Below, piece after piece: positions 8,702 to 17,799 of a stretch of DNA of 64,000 nucleotides (position 1 is the stretch's first letter; every line of letters begins with the position of its first letter). This DNA comes from Pseudomonas saxonica (GTDB lineage Bacteria > Pseudomonadota > Gammaproteobacteria > Pseudomonadales > Pseudomonadaceae). Under the pieces are notes generated by a model. It made no database searches. It saw only the letters and a program-made list of their open reading frames with translations, and was not told the origin of the DNA. The translations under genes and the position numbers were made by a program. The stretch lies in the NCBI RefSeq assembly GCF_007858365.1, contig NZ_VFIO01000002.1, forward strand, positions 248,001 through 312,000. The letters run 5' to 3'.

Positions 8702-10786
8702 ATGAATTTTTTTGTTCCCGCTCACTTTGCCCTGCTTCTGCCGTGCCTGGTGCTTACCCAAAACAGCCACGCTGAACCCGCACCGCTGGAGCTCGACCCC
8801 AGCGTGATTACCGGTTCACGCAGCGTCAGCCCAAGCTTTGATCTGCCGTACTCAATCGATAGCATCAGCCAGGCGCAAATCCAGGATGGCCAACTGGGCA
8901 TCAATGCCTCTGAGGTGCTGACCCGCGTACCAGGGCTGGTGGTGCAGAACCGTCAGAACTACGCACAGGACTTGCAAATTTCGTCCCGTGGTTTTGGCGC
9001 TCGCTCAGCGTTCGGGGTGCGGGGGATCAAGCTGATTGCCGACGGCATCCCGGCCAGTACTCCGGATGGGCAGGGCCAGGCGGCCACCTTTAACCTCGAC
9101 ACCGCCGAGCGCATAGAAGTGCTGCGTGGCCCGGCTGCCACGCTGTACGGCAGTAATGCGGGCGGGGTGATTCAAATGTTCTCCCGCGACGGCGAAGGCC
9201 CGCCACGCATCGGTGCTGAAACCCTCGTAGGCAGCGACGGCATGAGCAAAAACCACCTGACGGCCGAAGGTGCGGTTGATGACGTGGGCTTTGTGCTCGA
9301 CGCTTCGCGCATGGACACCGACGGCTATCGTGACCACAGCGCCGCCCGCCGCGATCAGACCTTTGCCAAGCTCAATCTGAAGCCCGACGAAGACAGCAAG
9401 CTGGCCCTGATTTACAGCAGCCTTGAGCAAAACGGCACACAAGACCCACTGGGCCAAAGCTGGGCCGCTTATAAAGCCGACCCCCGCTCAGTGACACCCA
9501 ACGCCCTGATCTACAACACCCGTAAAAGCATCGACCATCAGCAAGTGGGCATGAACTACGAACGCTACATTGGCGATGCGACGTTACAGGTCAATGCGTA
9601 CACCGGCACACGAAGCGTGATTCAGTATTTGGCTATTCCACCTGCCGCCGCCAGCAATAAACAAGGCGGCGGTGTCGTGCAGTTCGACCGCAAGTTCTAT
9701 GGCGGCAGCCTGCGCTGGATGCAACCGGTCGATGGCGTACCGGGTGACCTGACGGTGATTGGCGGCCTGGACTACGACCAAAGCCAGGACAGCCGCCACG
9801 GCTACAATAATTTCGTCGGCGATCAACTGGGTGTCAAAGGCGCCTTGGTGCGTGACGAAATCGACACCGCGCGCAGCCTCGACCCGTATGTACAGGCCAA
9901 CTGGGCGCTGGATAACTGGACGGTGCAGGCCGGCTTGCGTTACAGCACGATGGAAATGGACGTCCATGATCAATTTTTGAGCAACGGTGACGCCAGCGGC
10001 ACCAAACGCTACGAAAAAGCCACGCCGTCCATCAGCGTCATGTACGCCTTCACTCCTGAACTGCATGGCTATGTCAGCGCGGGCAAAGGGTTTGAAACTC
10101 CAACCCAGGCTGAATTGGCCTACTCGCCGAGCGGCGACGGGTTCAACTTCGGGCTTAAGCCTTCAGAAAGCACTCAATACGAAATGGGTTTGAAGGCTCA
10201 ACTCAACAACACCCGCATCAATGCCGCCATCTTCCAGATAACGACAGAAGATGAACTGGTGGTGCTGAGCAACACGGGTGGCCGCACCACCTATCAAAAC
10301 GCCGGTCGCACCTTACGTCGAGGCTTCGAACTGGGCGTCGAAAGCCAGCTTGCCGAACACTGGACCACCACCCTCGCCTATACCCGCCTGCAAGCCACTT
10401 ACGACAGCAACTTCACCAGCGCAAGTGGCACGATCGACAAAGGCAACTACCTGCCGGGCGTACCGCAAACCACCTTGTTTGCCGAAGTGAACTGGAAACC
10501 CACTGACTGGCTAAGCACGGCTGTGGAAGGCATGTACCGCAGCAAGGTCTATGTGGAAGACACCAACACCCAAAAAGCGGCCCCGGCCTACACCGTCTTC
10601 AACTGGCGTGCGCAATTTGAACAAAAGGTCGAGCACTGGACCTTCCATCAGACCCTGCGACTGGACAATCTGCTGGATCGCCAATACGTGGGCTCCGTAA
10701 TCGTGGGTGACACTAACAATCGCTACTACGAAGCCGCACCGGGCCGTTCGTGGTACGCCGGTGCCGGAGCGCAGTACAGCTTTTGA
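8702..10786 (+). CDS. TonB-dependent outer membrane receptor
   Basis: A 694-residue TonB-dependent receptor. A signal peptide ends near NSHA|EP (residues 24-25). The plug domain spans about residues 35-160, with SEVLTRVPGLVVQNRQ, ISSRGFGARSAFGVRG and the conserved IEVLRGPAATLYGSNAGGVI. The rest is a 22-strand-type barrel ending in the outer-membrane terminal Phe (AGAQYSF). The DPSVITGSR stretch just after the signal peptide is in the position of the TonB box. Substrate cannot be read from the sequence; the FecA/FepA-like plug suggests a ferric chelate, but no Fur box was recognised upstream. It is convergent with the LPS kinase gene, only 9 bases apart, and follows the toxin-like gene after 166 bases. 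Confidence 0.9.
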   Translation: MNFFVPAHFALLLPCLVLTQNSHAEPAPLELDPSVITGSRSVSPSFDLPYSIDSISQAQIQDGQLGINASEVLTRVPGLVVQNRQNYAQDLQISSRGFGARSAFGVRGIKLIADGIPASTPDGQGQAATFNLDTAERIEVLRGPAATLYGSNAGGVIQMFSRDGEGPPRIGAETLVGSDGMSKNHLTAEGAVDDVGFVLDASRMDTDGYRDHSAARRDQTFAKLNLKPDEDSKLALIYSSLEQNGTQDPLGQSWAAYKADPRSVTPNALIYNTRKSIDHQQVGMNYERYIGDATLQVNAYTGTRSVIQYLAIPPAAASNKQGGGVVQFDRKFYGGSLRWMQPVDGVPGDLTVIGGLDYDQSQDSRHGYNNFVGDQLGVKGALVRDEIDTARSLDPYVQANWALDNWTVQAGLRYSTMEMDVHDQFLSNGDASGTKRYEKATPSISVMYAFTPELHGYVSAGKGFETPTQAELAYSPSGDGFNFGLKPSESTQYEMGLKAQLNNTRINAAIFQITTEDELVVLSNTGGRTTYQNAGRTLRRGFELGVESQLAEHWTTTLAYTRLQATYDSNFTSASGTIDKGNYLPGVPQTTLFAEVNWKPTDWLSTAVEGMYRSKVYVEDTNTQKAAPAYTVFNWRAQFEQKVEHWTFHQTLRLDNLLDRQYVGSVIVGDTNNRYYEAAPGRSWYAGAGAQYSF

Positions 10787-10795
10787 TCTGTTGCC

Positions 10796-12235
10796 TCACA
10801 CGTCTTTCGGCAGGCGCGCATCAATCACTTGATGCAGCGCACTGTCCGCAGGCCAGTTGCGCATAAAGCGCGCACGGTCACGGGCATAGGCCGGCGCAAA
10901 GCTGCCTGGGGATGAGTGTTGGCACATAGAATCCAGATCAATCAACGCCCAGCGCCCATCGTCCCAGAACACGTTATGACCCTTGAGGTCACCGTGGCTG
11001 ATGCGCTCTCGAATCAAACTGGCAAACAATTGATCCAGCGCCTGTAACTCGGCTTCTGGTGCATTCCCGTGTTCAACATAGGGGGCAAAACGCGCAATGA
11101 TGTCCGGGCCCGACAGGTAATCGGTCACCAGAAACGCTTTGCCGCGCAACCACAAAAATCGGGTTTCAAGCAGTGCCAGCGGCTTGGGCGTGGCGATGCC
11201 AAGGAAGGCCAGCCGATTGCCTTCACGCCACGAATGCCAGGCCCGGCTCGGCCGCCAAAAGCGGCTCAGCCAATGGGTGAAGCCTTTGATGTTGTAACGC
11301 TTGAGTACCAGCGGGCGCCCTGCCATTTCGATTTTGCCCACCGTGGCTGTGCCACCGGTTTTGTACAGATGGCTTTTATCGAGCAAAGCATCGGCATGCA
11401 CCAGTACAGGCAACATGGCCGCCTCCTCTTCGCGACGCACGGCGCGCAAGGCAAACGCCCCGCGTTGCACGCTGAACAGGGTGCAATCACGGCCCGTCTT
11501 GTTTAGAAAATCATTCAAGCGCCAACTGCGCACTTTTTCGACCTGTTTTAGCAGGGCTTCAAGTGGCAACGCGTTTTCGCCGTTGCTCAGCAGGTAATGC
11601 ACCAGCAGCTCTTCGGTAAACGGCTCAAGGGATTTGGGCAGTTGCGCAAAAAACACCCCGAGGTTTTCCAGCACTTTGTCACGAGACAGGGGTTTGCCGG
11701 CCTGCTCGACACAAATACCGGCGCCATCAATCAGATACAACTGACCGTTGTGACGCAGCAGGTTGTCCAGGTGCAAATCTTCCTGCCATACGCCTTTGAG
11801 GTGCATCTGGCCAATCGCCGCCAAGGCTTGCCCCAGCACCGCTTGCTGTTCATCGGCCAGCACCGGCAAATCCTGCACCGCCTTCCAGGCCTCATCGAGG
11901 CTTTGCGCGCCGTCCAGAAACTCGAACAACAACCAGCCGCCCTCACCTTCCAACAAGCCATCGGCCAGCAATTGAGGCGTGGTCAAACCTTGCTCGGCCA
12001 GCAGTTGCACACCGGCCAGCTCACGCCCGAACTCACGCGCCGCTTTGCTGCCGACCATCAACTTGGCCAGCACCGTACGCCCACGCCAGACGCCTGCACC
12101 GACATAACGCTGACCCGGCAGCACACGCAGCAAGGTCAGCATCTGCAACTGCGCAGGCCCGGCAGCGTCAGCCAGTTCAATGCTCAGCGGCAAGCCCGGC
12201 GTACGCCCGGCGTGTTGCAGTTCGGATAAGCGCAT
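10796..12235 (-). CDS. Tandem LPS-kinase-like protein (two kinase folds), PA5006-like
   Basis: A 479-residue protein with two lipopolysaccharide-kinase-type (WaaP/InaA/RIO-like) domains. Domain 1, about residues 30-230, has the catalytic loop QEDLHLDNLL near residue 150 and a metal-binding LIDGAG. Domain 2, about 260-479, has HGDLKGHNVF near 411 and LIDLDSM. Both retain Asp and Asn in the catalytic loop, so both may be active. It is the last gene of the waaF-to-kinase string, and its ATG overlaps the stop of wapQ by one base (TGATG). P. aeruginosa has a comparable gene (PA5006) of undefined role at the same place; phosphorylation of core heptose is the reasonable guess. It is presumably a cytoplasmic or inner-membrane peripheral enzyme. 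Confidence 0.85.
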   Translation of the reverse strand: MRLSELQHAGRTPGLPLSIELADAAGPAQLQMLTLLRVLPGQRYVGAGVWRGRTVLAKLMVGSKAAREFGRELAGVQLLAEQGLTTPQLLADGLLEGEGGWLLFEFLDGAQSLDEAWKAVQDLPVLADEQQAVLGQALAAIGQMHLKGVWQEDLHLDNLLRHNGQLYLIDGAGICVEQAGKPLSRDKVLENLGVFFAQLPKSLEPFTEELLVHYLLSNGENALPLEALLKQVEKVRSWRLNDFLNKTGRDCTLFSVQRGAFALRAVRREEEAAMLPVLVHADALLDKSHLYKTGGTATVGKIEMAGRPLVLKRYNIKGFTHWLSRFWRPSRAWHSWREGNRLAFLGIATPKPLALLETRFLWLRGKAFLVTDYLSGPDIIARFAPYVEHGNAPEAELQALDQLFASLIRERISHGDLKGHNVFWDDGRWALIDLDSMCQHSSPGSFAPAYARDRARFMRNWPADSALHQVIDARLPKDV

Positions 12236-12987
12236 CAGCGAGTTTCCTTATGTGTGCGACGACCGTTCAAACGCTCAAGCCAGGTGTTCACCAGAGCGCT
12301 GTCGTGCGGCTGATCGAGATAGGCGGCCAACAGCGCGCGCACTTCAGCCTCGCCCCAGGCATGGGCGCGGCGCAGCAACGGTTCGAGGTCTTTGACACGG
12401 TCGCGCTGGCCCAGCAGCAATGGCCGGGTTTTCTCTAGGTCGATCAGTTGCGCGCGGTAGGCATCGCCGTTTGGCTGCAAGAAAATATGCTTGGGATAGA
12501 AACACCCGTGAACCTGACGCAAGCCGTGCAGCTGGCGCGCCAGTTGGCCGCAGGCCAACACAATCGCCTGCTGCTGTTGCTCGGTCAGTTGCGGCCATTG
12601 GGCCAACAGCGAATCGAGGTCGTTCCAGCCATCCAGCGCACGGGTCATCAAAATGGCCCGACGCTCACCCGGCACTTTTCGCTCACCAAAAAAGACCGCT
12701 TCGAGCGCAGGAATACCTAACTGCTGATAGCGCTGGATATTGCGAAACTCGCGGGCAAAGCTGGGCTCGCCCAGTGGGCTGTGCAACGTACGGGTCAAGT
12801 AGTTGCTCTGGCGCTTGAGATAGAAACCCTGACCTTCGCAATCCAGTCGAAACACACTGCTCCAGCCATCGCCACTGGTGTTGGGTTCGTCCACCGCATC
12901 AAGCTGCACGTTCCACAAGGCATCAAAATTGGCCAGACCATTGCGCTCTAGCAAGGCGCGGTCAGCGGGCGTCACAAAATCAGTCAT
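12235..12987 (-). CDS. wapQ: LPS core heptose kinase family protein, WapQ-like
   Basis: A 250-residue kinase-fold protein of the LPS kinase family. An N-terminal ATP-binding region (SSVFRLDCEGQGFYLKRQ, with the lysine of the beta-3 strand near residue 60) is followed by the catalytic segment HGCFYPKHIFL and the metal-binding LIDLEKTR. The usual HxDxxxxN loop is altered to H-G-C-F-Y-P-K-H, as in the KdkA/WaaP branch, so activity should not be taken for granted. The stop overlaps the next gene by one base and the start overlaps wapP by four (ATGA), so it is translated within one polycistronic message. Position corresponds to P. aeruginosa PA5007 (wapQ). Confidence 0.85.
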   Translation of the reverse strand: MTDFVTPADRALLERNGLANFDALWNVQLDAVDEPNTSGDGWSSVFRLDCEGQGFYLKRQSNYLTRTLHSPLGEPSFAREFRNIQRYQQLGIPALEAVFFGERKVPGERRAILMTRALDGWNDLDSLLAQWPQLTEQQQQAIVLACGQLARQLHGLRQVHGCFYPKHIFLQPNGDAYRAQLIDLEKTRPLLLGQRDRVKDLEPLLRRAHAWGEAEVRALLAAYLDQPHDSALVNTWLERLNGRRTHKETR

Positions 12988-13718
12988 TCCCGGCCCTCAA
13001 AAAAACGCACGATATGGCGGACTCGTTCCTTGTCTGCGGCGTTGAGCGTCGTTCGCCCGGTGTATTGAAAATAAAAGCGTAAACGCTGAGTGTAAGACAG
13101 GTGGTATTTAGCCACTTTATCCAGGCACGCCAAATCTTTGGTAATGCGGTACTTGAGCCAGAAACCGCGCCAGAAATCACCATTCGGGCAATCGATCAGG
13201 TACAGCTTGGGCTGGTCGTCGATCAGCAGGTTGCGCCACTTCAAGTCGTTATGCGTAAAGCGATGGTCATGCATGGTCTTGGTGCAATGCGCCAATTGGC
13301 GACTCACGCAATCGACCCAGGCACGGTCCTTGAGCAACGGATCGTAGTTGTCCGCCAAGTCCGACAGGTCTCGGGTGTTGGGCAATTCGCGAGTGATCAT
13401 GGCGCCACGGGAGTAGGCAAAGCCACTGCGCTCAAGACCCCACGCCACCACTTCAGCCGTGGGAATACCCCACTTGGCGAAGCGTTTGAGGTTCTGCCAC
13501 TCCGACTTCACCCGCGGGCGTCCCACATAGCGGCGCAAGCCTTTGCCTGCGCCGGTGTAGCGTTTGACGTAGTAATTGACCCCGCCACGCTCCACACGAA
13601 TCACTTCAGACAAGGGGTCACGGGTCAGGTGCACGCCCTGCAAGGCAAACACCGCATCCAGGCTGCCAAAATCCGCGGCCAACTCACTGTAAGCAGGGTC
13701 CAGATTCCATCCCGCCAT
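12984..13718 (-). CDS. wapP: LPS core kinase, WapP-like
   Basis: A 244-residue kinase of the Kdo/heptose kinase family acting on the LPS inner core. A beta-3 lysine sits in VNYYVKRYTGAGKGLRRY near residue 50. The catalytic loop THNDLKWRNLLI lies near residue 155 and the metal-binding LIDCPNGDFW follows. The ATG at 13718 is preferred to an upstream in-frame start because it overlaps the waaP stop by one base (TAATG), the same arrangement as the neighbouring genes, and because homology begins immediately. Equivalent to PA5008 by order. In P. aeruginosa the products of this set phosphorylate heptose residues, which is important for outer membrane integrity. Confidence 0.85.
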   Translation of the reverse strand: MAGWNLDPAYSELAADFGSLDAVFALQGVHLTRDPLSEVIRVERGGVNYYVKRYTGAGKGLRRYVGRPRVKSEWQNLKRFAKWGIPTAEVVAWGLERSGFAYSRGAMITRELPNTRDLSDLADNYDPLLKDRAWVDCVSRQLAHCTKTMHDHRFTHNDLKWRNLLIDDQPKLYLIDCPNGDFWRGFWLKYRITKDLACLDKVAKYHLSYTQRLRFYFQYTGRTTLNAADKERVRHIVRFFEGRE

Positions 13719-14524
13719 TACAGTGCATCTCCGTGACGCAGTTTGCGTGCGTAAAGTTTGCTCGCCTTGCTTTCCAGCCATGTCAGCAGTCTGGCTTCAT
13801 CGCGCAGAATCTGACGCAACGGCTGCTGGAAATAACCCCGCAGGAAGCGCAACTTGTCACGTTGCGTCAGACCAATGTCCAGTGCCGAGAAATACAACGC
13901 AGCCAGATCCTTATTGCGCCAGCGGTTGCTGAGCACCGTGTGGATCTGCGCGCGATGCAGATCAATGATCGACAGGCGTAGCTGAGTCACCGTGACCGGT
14001 GTGTCGGTGTGCAGCAAAAAATGGCAGATGTAACAGTCGCGATGGTTCACACCTGCGCGGTGCATCATGCCGGTCATGCGTGCCACTTCAGCAATCAGTG
14101 CGCGCTTGAGCGGCGGCTGTGGCGGCTGCTTGACCCAATTGAGGGTGAAGTCTTCCAGGCTGATAGTCGGCGCCAGCTCTTCAGTGACAATGAACGAATG
14201 CTGGGTCGCCGGGTTGCTACCTTTTTCGCCATACGCGACAGCCGTCATGGTGGGTACGCCGACTTCTGTCAGGCGCTGGATTGCACGCCATTCCTGGCCT
14301 GCACCCAACACGGGCAGCTTGGCCGACAGCAGGTTTTTGAACACCTCACCCCAGCCAATGCCACGGTGAATTTTTACAAAATAACCACGCCCGTCGACGA
14401 CGGTACGCAAGGTACGACGCCCTTCCAGCTCGCGGTATACCTCACCCTCCAGGCGCTCGACTTCGGCAAAGGCATCGCGCCCGGCCCACAGGCTCTTGAA
14501 CGGTTCAGCCAGTATCAGTTTCAT
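13718..14524 (-). CDS. waaP: Lipopolysaccharide core heptose(I) kinase WaaP
   Basis: A 268-residue heptose I kinase that phosphorylates O-4 of the first heptose of the inner core in the cytoplasm. The phosphate is essential for viability in P. aeruginosa and underlies intrinsic antibiotic tolerance. Visible elements are the beta-3 lysine in YFVKIHRGIGWGEV, the catalytic loop NHRDCYICHFLL near residue 160 and the metal-binding SIIDLHRAQ. Length matches the family (265-270). Both ends overlap neighbours by one base (waaG stop upstream, wapP start downstream), placing it in the middle of the waa operon. Confidence 0.95.
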   Translation of the reverse strand: MKLILAEPFKSLWAGRDAFAEVERLEGEVYRELEGRRTLRTVVDGRGYFVKIHRGIGWGEVFKNLLSAKLPVLGAGQEWRAIQRLTEVGVPTMTAVAYGEKGSNPATQHSFIVTEELAPTISLEDFTLNWVKQPPQPPLKRALIAEVARMTGMMHRAGVNHRDCYICHFLLHTDTPVTVTQLRLSIIDLHRAQIHTVLSNRWRNKDLAALYFSALDIGLTQRDKLRFLRGYFQQPLRQILRDEARLLTWLESKASKLYARKLRHGDAL

Positions 14525-15645
14525 CAGTGTTGCTCCGCCAGAATCACATCCGCAGCATGTTGCGGCATGCTATAGAGGTCGGCCGTCTGCGCGTAGGTCA
14601 GGCCGTTACGGCTCCAGGCTGCGCGCGCAGCATCATCGGACAACATGTGAGTCAAATAATCATTGAGTTGCGACTGTTCGAACGGCTCGTCCAGTACGCG
14701 GCCTGCATCAGCATCGGCGATGTAATGGGCATAGCCGCACACCGCGCTGACCAACACAGGCAAGCCCGCCACCAATGCTTCCAGGAGTACGGTGCCGGTG
14801 TTCTCGTTATAGGCCGGGTGAATCAGCAAGTCAGCACCCAACAGGAAGCGCGGAATATCGCTGCGCCCTTTGAGAAACTGCACATGCTCGCCCAGCCCCA
14901 GCGTCGCGCTTTGCAATTGGAAAACCTTGGGATCGTCCTGACCAATGACAAACAAACGCGTACGTTTTTTCAGCTCGGCCGGCAACGCCGCCAGCGCCTT
15001 GAGGCTGCGGTCGACACCCTTGGTCTTGAACCCCGAACCGATCTGCACCAGCAGCAGATCGTCGTCTGCCAGCTTGAATTCGCGGCGGAACTCGGCACGA
15101 ATCTCGGCCGCATTGGGCGGCGCACGACGGTCCAGTGCAATACCCGGCGGCAGCAAGTGAAAGCGCTCTGCCGGGGTGTGGTAATGCTTGATGAACAGCG
15201 GTTGCTGGACTTCGGAAATCATCAGGATTTCAGTCTTGGCGTCCTTGTCGAACACCGCACGCTCGTACTCGGCAAAATGCTTGTAGCGCTTGAAATAGCG
15301 GTAGAACGAATGACGCAGGTTCTGCGCCTTGTCTTCAAAACAACCATCGGCGGCGTAGTACACGTCCAGCCCCGGCATTTTATTGAAGCCAATCAGGCGG
15401 TCGACCGGGCGCTTGGCCAGATCGGCCTGCATCCAGGCGAGCATTTTCTCGTTGCGGGTGTGATTGTGGAACGCCTTGACCGGCGCGACCAACACTTCAA
15501 AACCGGGCGGAATGTCACCTTCCCAAATCATCGTGTACACACGGATTTGATGGCCACGCTGCTGGCATTCCAGCGCGATGCGCATGAAATCGCGTTGCAG
15601 CCCGCCAAACGGGAAATATTTGTACAGTACAAAAGCCAGTTGCAT
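14524..15645 (-). CDS. waaG: LPS core glucosyl/galactosaminyl transferase WaaG
   Basis: A 373-residue GT4 glycosyltransferase adding the first outer-core hexose to heptose II. In Pseudomonas this is N-acetylgalactosamine rather than the glucose added in enterics. The N-terminal FVLYKYFPFGGLQRDFMRIA motif is characteristic, as are GSGFKTKGVDRSLKAL for the nucleotide-binding half and HPAYNENTGTVLLEALVAG with the donor-binding glutamates. Start and stop are each shared by one base with waaC and waaP. Function and order agree with P. aeruginosa PA5010. Confidence 0.95.
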   Translation of the reverse strand: MQLAFVLYKYFPFGGLQRDFMRIALECQQRGHQIRVYTMIWEGDIPPGFEVLVAPVKAFHNHTRNEKMLAWMQADLAKRPVDRLIGFNKMPGLDVYYAADGCFEDKAQNLRHSFYRYFKRYKHFAEYERAVFDKDAKTEILMISEVQQPLFIKHYHTPAERFHLLPPGIALDRRAPPNAAEIRAEFRREFKLADDDLLLVQIGSGFKTKGVDRSLKALAALPAELKKRTRLFVIGQDDPKVFQLQSATLGLGEHVQFLKGRSDIPRFLLGADLLIHPAYNENTGTVLLEALVAGLPVLVSAVCGYAHYIADADAGRVLDEPFEQSQLNDYLTHMLSDDAARAAWSRNGLTYAQTADLYSMPQHAADVILAEQH

Positions 15646-16706
15646 CAGCGCAGTTCCTCAGCCAGTAACAACGTGCTTAATCGACTCGCGACACGCTCAG
15701 GGTTCAAACGGGTGAAGCACAAAGGCCACTCGTTTTTCAGATCAAACCGCTGCTGGTCCTGTGCAGTCGGAGTGTAGGTGCATTTTTTTTGCAGGCACGG
15801 CGCACACGGAAAATCGCTGGCCAAATGGATTTGTGCCTTGCCATAAGCACCGGTCAGGCCGGGATTGGTCGGGCCAAACAGGGAAATGGTGGGCACATCC
15901 AGTGCCGCCGCCAAATGCCCCAACCCGGTATCCACTGCCACACACGCGCTGGCACTGGCCAACACTTTGGCAACGCCCGCCAGGTTCAACTTGGGCAACA
16001 CCACGGCATGCGGCAGACCGCTGGCAATGCGCTCGGCGCGAGCCTTTTCAGCCGGGTTGCCCCAGGGCAAACGCACCTCGACACCCAGATGACCCATGCG
16101 AATGGTTAAATCGCGCCAATACACCTCCGGCCAGTGCTTGGTGTCCCACGTGGTGCCGTGCAGAAACAATACGTAGGGTTTCTTGCGCGGTAATTCAACC
16201 AAGCGATCAACGTCGAGGCCGTAATCACCCAGCCCTTTGGGCAGGTCGTAACCCAGCGCAACGGCAAATAACTGACGCAAACGCTCAACCGCGTGCTGCC
16301 CGCGAGCCACGGCCAGGCGACGCTGATAAAAACGGCTGGCCAAGGGTTCCCGGGCCGAGTTTTTGTCCAGCCCGGCCACCGGTGCGTTGACGTAACGGGT
16401 CAGCCACGCGCTTTTTACCAGCCCTTGGGCGTCAATCACGAGGTCGTATTTTTCGGCGCGCAGGCTTTGTTTAAACCGCTTCCACTCACCGCTCTTGAGG
16501 GTTTGCCAGATATTTTTGCGCCAGCGACGAATGGCCACCGGGATCACCTTGCCCACCGCAGGGTGCCAGGTCGGGATCTCGGCAAAGCCTTCTTCCACAA
16601 CCCAGTCAAAGGTAATGCCCGGAATCGCCCGCGCCGCATCGGTCAACGCCGGCAGCGCATGAATCACATCCCCAAGGGATGAGGTTTTCACCAACAGAAC
16701 GCGCAC
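15645..16706 (-). CDS. waaC: Lipopolysaccharide heptosyltransferase I WaaC
   Basis: A 353-residue GT9 heptosyltransferase that transfers the first L-glycero-D-manno-heptose to Kdo2-lipid A. It begins MRVLLVKTSSLGDVIHALPA, the classic WaaC N-terminus. The C-terminal ADP-heptose-binding region contains VDTGLGHLAAALDVPTISLF and FGPTNPGLTGAYG, and a cysteine pair motif (FPCAPCLQKKC) near residue 295. The start is GTG at 16706, directly abutting the waaF stop (TAG then GTG). Its stop overlaps the waaG start by one base. Confidence 0.95.
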   Translation of the reverse strand: MRVLLVKTSSLGDVIHALPALTDAARAIPGITFDWVVEEGFAEIPTWHPAVGKVIPVAIRRWRKNIWQTLKSGEWKRFKQSLRAEKYDLVIDAQGLVKSAWLTRYVNAPVAGLDKNSAREPLASRFYQRRLAVARGQHAVERLRQLFAVALGYDLPKGLGDYGLDVDRLVELPRKKPYVLFLHGTTWDTKHWPEVYWRDLTIRMGHLGVEVRLPWGNPAEKARAERIASGLPHAVVLPKLNLAGVAKVLASASACVAVDTGLGHLAAALDVPTISLFGPTNPGLTGAYGKAQIHLASDFPCAPCLQKKCTYTPTAQDQQRFDLKNEWPLCFTRLNPERVASRLSTLLLAEELR

Positions 16707-17741
16707 CTAGTTGACCTCGACCACAGAACCCTGCAACCGCTGCAAGGCTTCAAGCACAGGCGCAGGCATCAGTTCACGCAGGCAGTTGTAGTGCCCGAAA
16801 CGGCAGGTGCGATCAAAACAAGGGCTGCATTCAAGACCCAGACGCACAATCTCGACCTTGTCGGCCAAGGGCGGAGTGAAACCCGGCGAGGTCGAACCGT
16901 ACACCGCCACCAGTGGGCGATTGAGCGCCGCAGCCACGTGCATCAGCCCGGAATCGTTGGACACCACGGCGTCCGCGCACGACAGCAAGTCGATGGCTTC
17001 AGCCAGTGACGTCTCGCCACTGAGGTTGACGGACTCTTCACGCAGGCCGGGAATCAAGCGTGCGCGAATGTCTTCACCCACGCCATGATCGTTTTTGGAG
17101 CCAAACAGCCAGACTTGCCAGCCTTCGCGGATCTTTTGCTCGGCCACTGCAGCGTAGTGCTCGGACGGCCAGCGCTTGGACTCACCGAACTCGGCGCCAG
17201 GGCACAGCGCCAGCACTGGCCGGTCCATCGTCAGACCAAACTTGTTCAGCGCGCCGTCGCGGCTCACCGGGTCAATTTGTAAATCAGGGCGCGGGTATGG
17301 CCGGGGCAAGTCTGCGCCCGGCTCATACGCCAGCGCCATAAAGCGCTCGATCATCAGCGGGTAACGCGCTTTATCGAGCGTGCGCACATCGTTAAGCAGG
17401 CCGTAACGGAACTCGCCGCGCCAGCCCGTACGTTTGGGGATGCCGGCGAAAAACGGCACCAGGGCCGATTTCAACGAGTTAGGCAGCAGGATGGCCTGAT
17501 CGTACTGGCCCTTGAGGGACTTGCCGATCTTGCGCCGCGTAGCCAGTTCCAGCACGCCGTGGCCGAGCGGAAAGCTCAAGGCCTGGCGCACTTCAGGCAT
17601 GCGCTCAAGGATGGGCCGGCTCCACTCGGGGGCCAGCACATCGATTGCACACTCTGGGTGACGCTGTTTCAGGCACTGGAACAGTGTCTGCGCCATCACC
17701 ATGTCACCGACCCAGCTGGGCCCAACGATCAAAATATTCAT
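16707..17741 (-). CDS. waaF: Lipopolysaccharide heptosyltransferase II WaaF
   Basis: A 344-residue GT9 enzyme that adds the second heptose of the inner core. It opens with MNILIVGPSWVGDMVMAQTL. The donor-binding site shows SNDSGLMHVAAALNRPLVA and VYGSTSPGFTPPL near residues 255-290, followed by the cysteine-rich CSPCFDRTCRFGHYNCL. It is the first of the seven tightly packed LPS-core genes. It lies 58 bases downstream of ilvE on the same strand, separated by a hairpin, so it may be transcribed partly by read-through from ilvE. Confidence 0.95.
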   Translation of the reverse strand: MNILIVGPSWVGDMVMAQTLFQCLKQRHPECAIDVLAPEWSRPILERMPEVRQALSFPLGHGVLELATRRKIGKSLKGQYDQAILLPNSLKSALVPFFAGIPKRTGWRGEFRYGLLNDVRTLDKARYPLMIERFMALAYEPGADLPRPYPRPDLQIDPVSRDGALNKFGLTMDRPVLALCPGAEFGESKRWPSEHYAAVAEQKIREGWQVWLFGSKNDHGVGEDIRARLIPGLREESVNLSGETSLAEAIDLLSCADAVVSNDSGLMHVAAALNRPLVAVYGSTSPGFTPPLADKVEIVRLGLECSPCFDRTCRFGHYNCLRELMPAPVLEALQRLQGSVVEVN

Positions 17742-17754
17742 AAGTTTCCATAAA

Positions 17755-17779
17755 CAAGCAAGGGAGGCATTCGCCTCCC
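17755..17779 (-). terminator. Hairpin between ilvE and waaF
   Basis: A perfect 7-bp GC stem (17762-17768 with 17773-17779, 4-base loop) lies just after ilvE. On the minus strand it is followed by TTGCTTGTTT, an imperfect T-tract. It is probably a weak intrinsic terminator or attenuator in front of waaF. Confidence 0.55.
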
Positions 17780-17799
17780 CGCTGTGATGCCATATCGCT

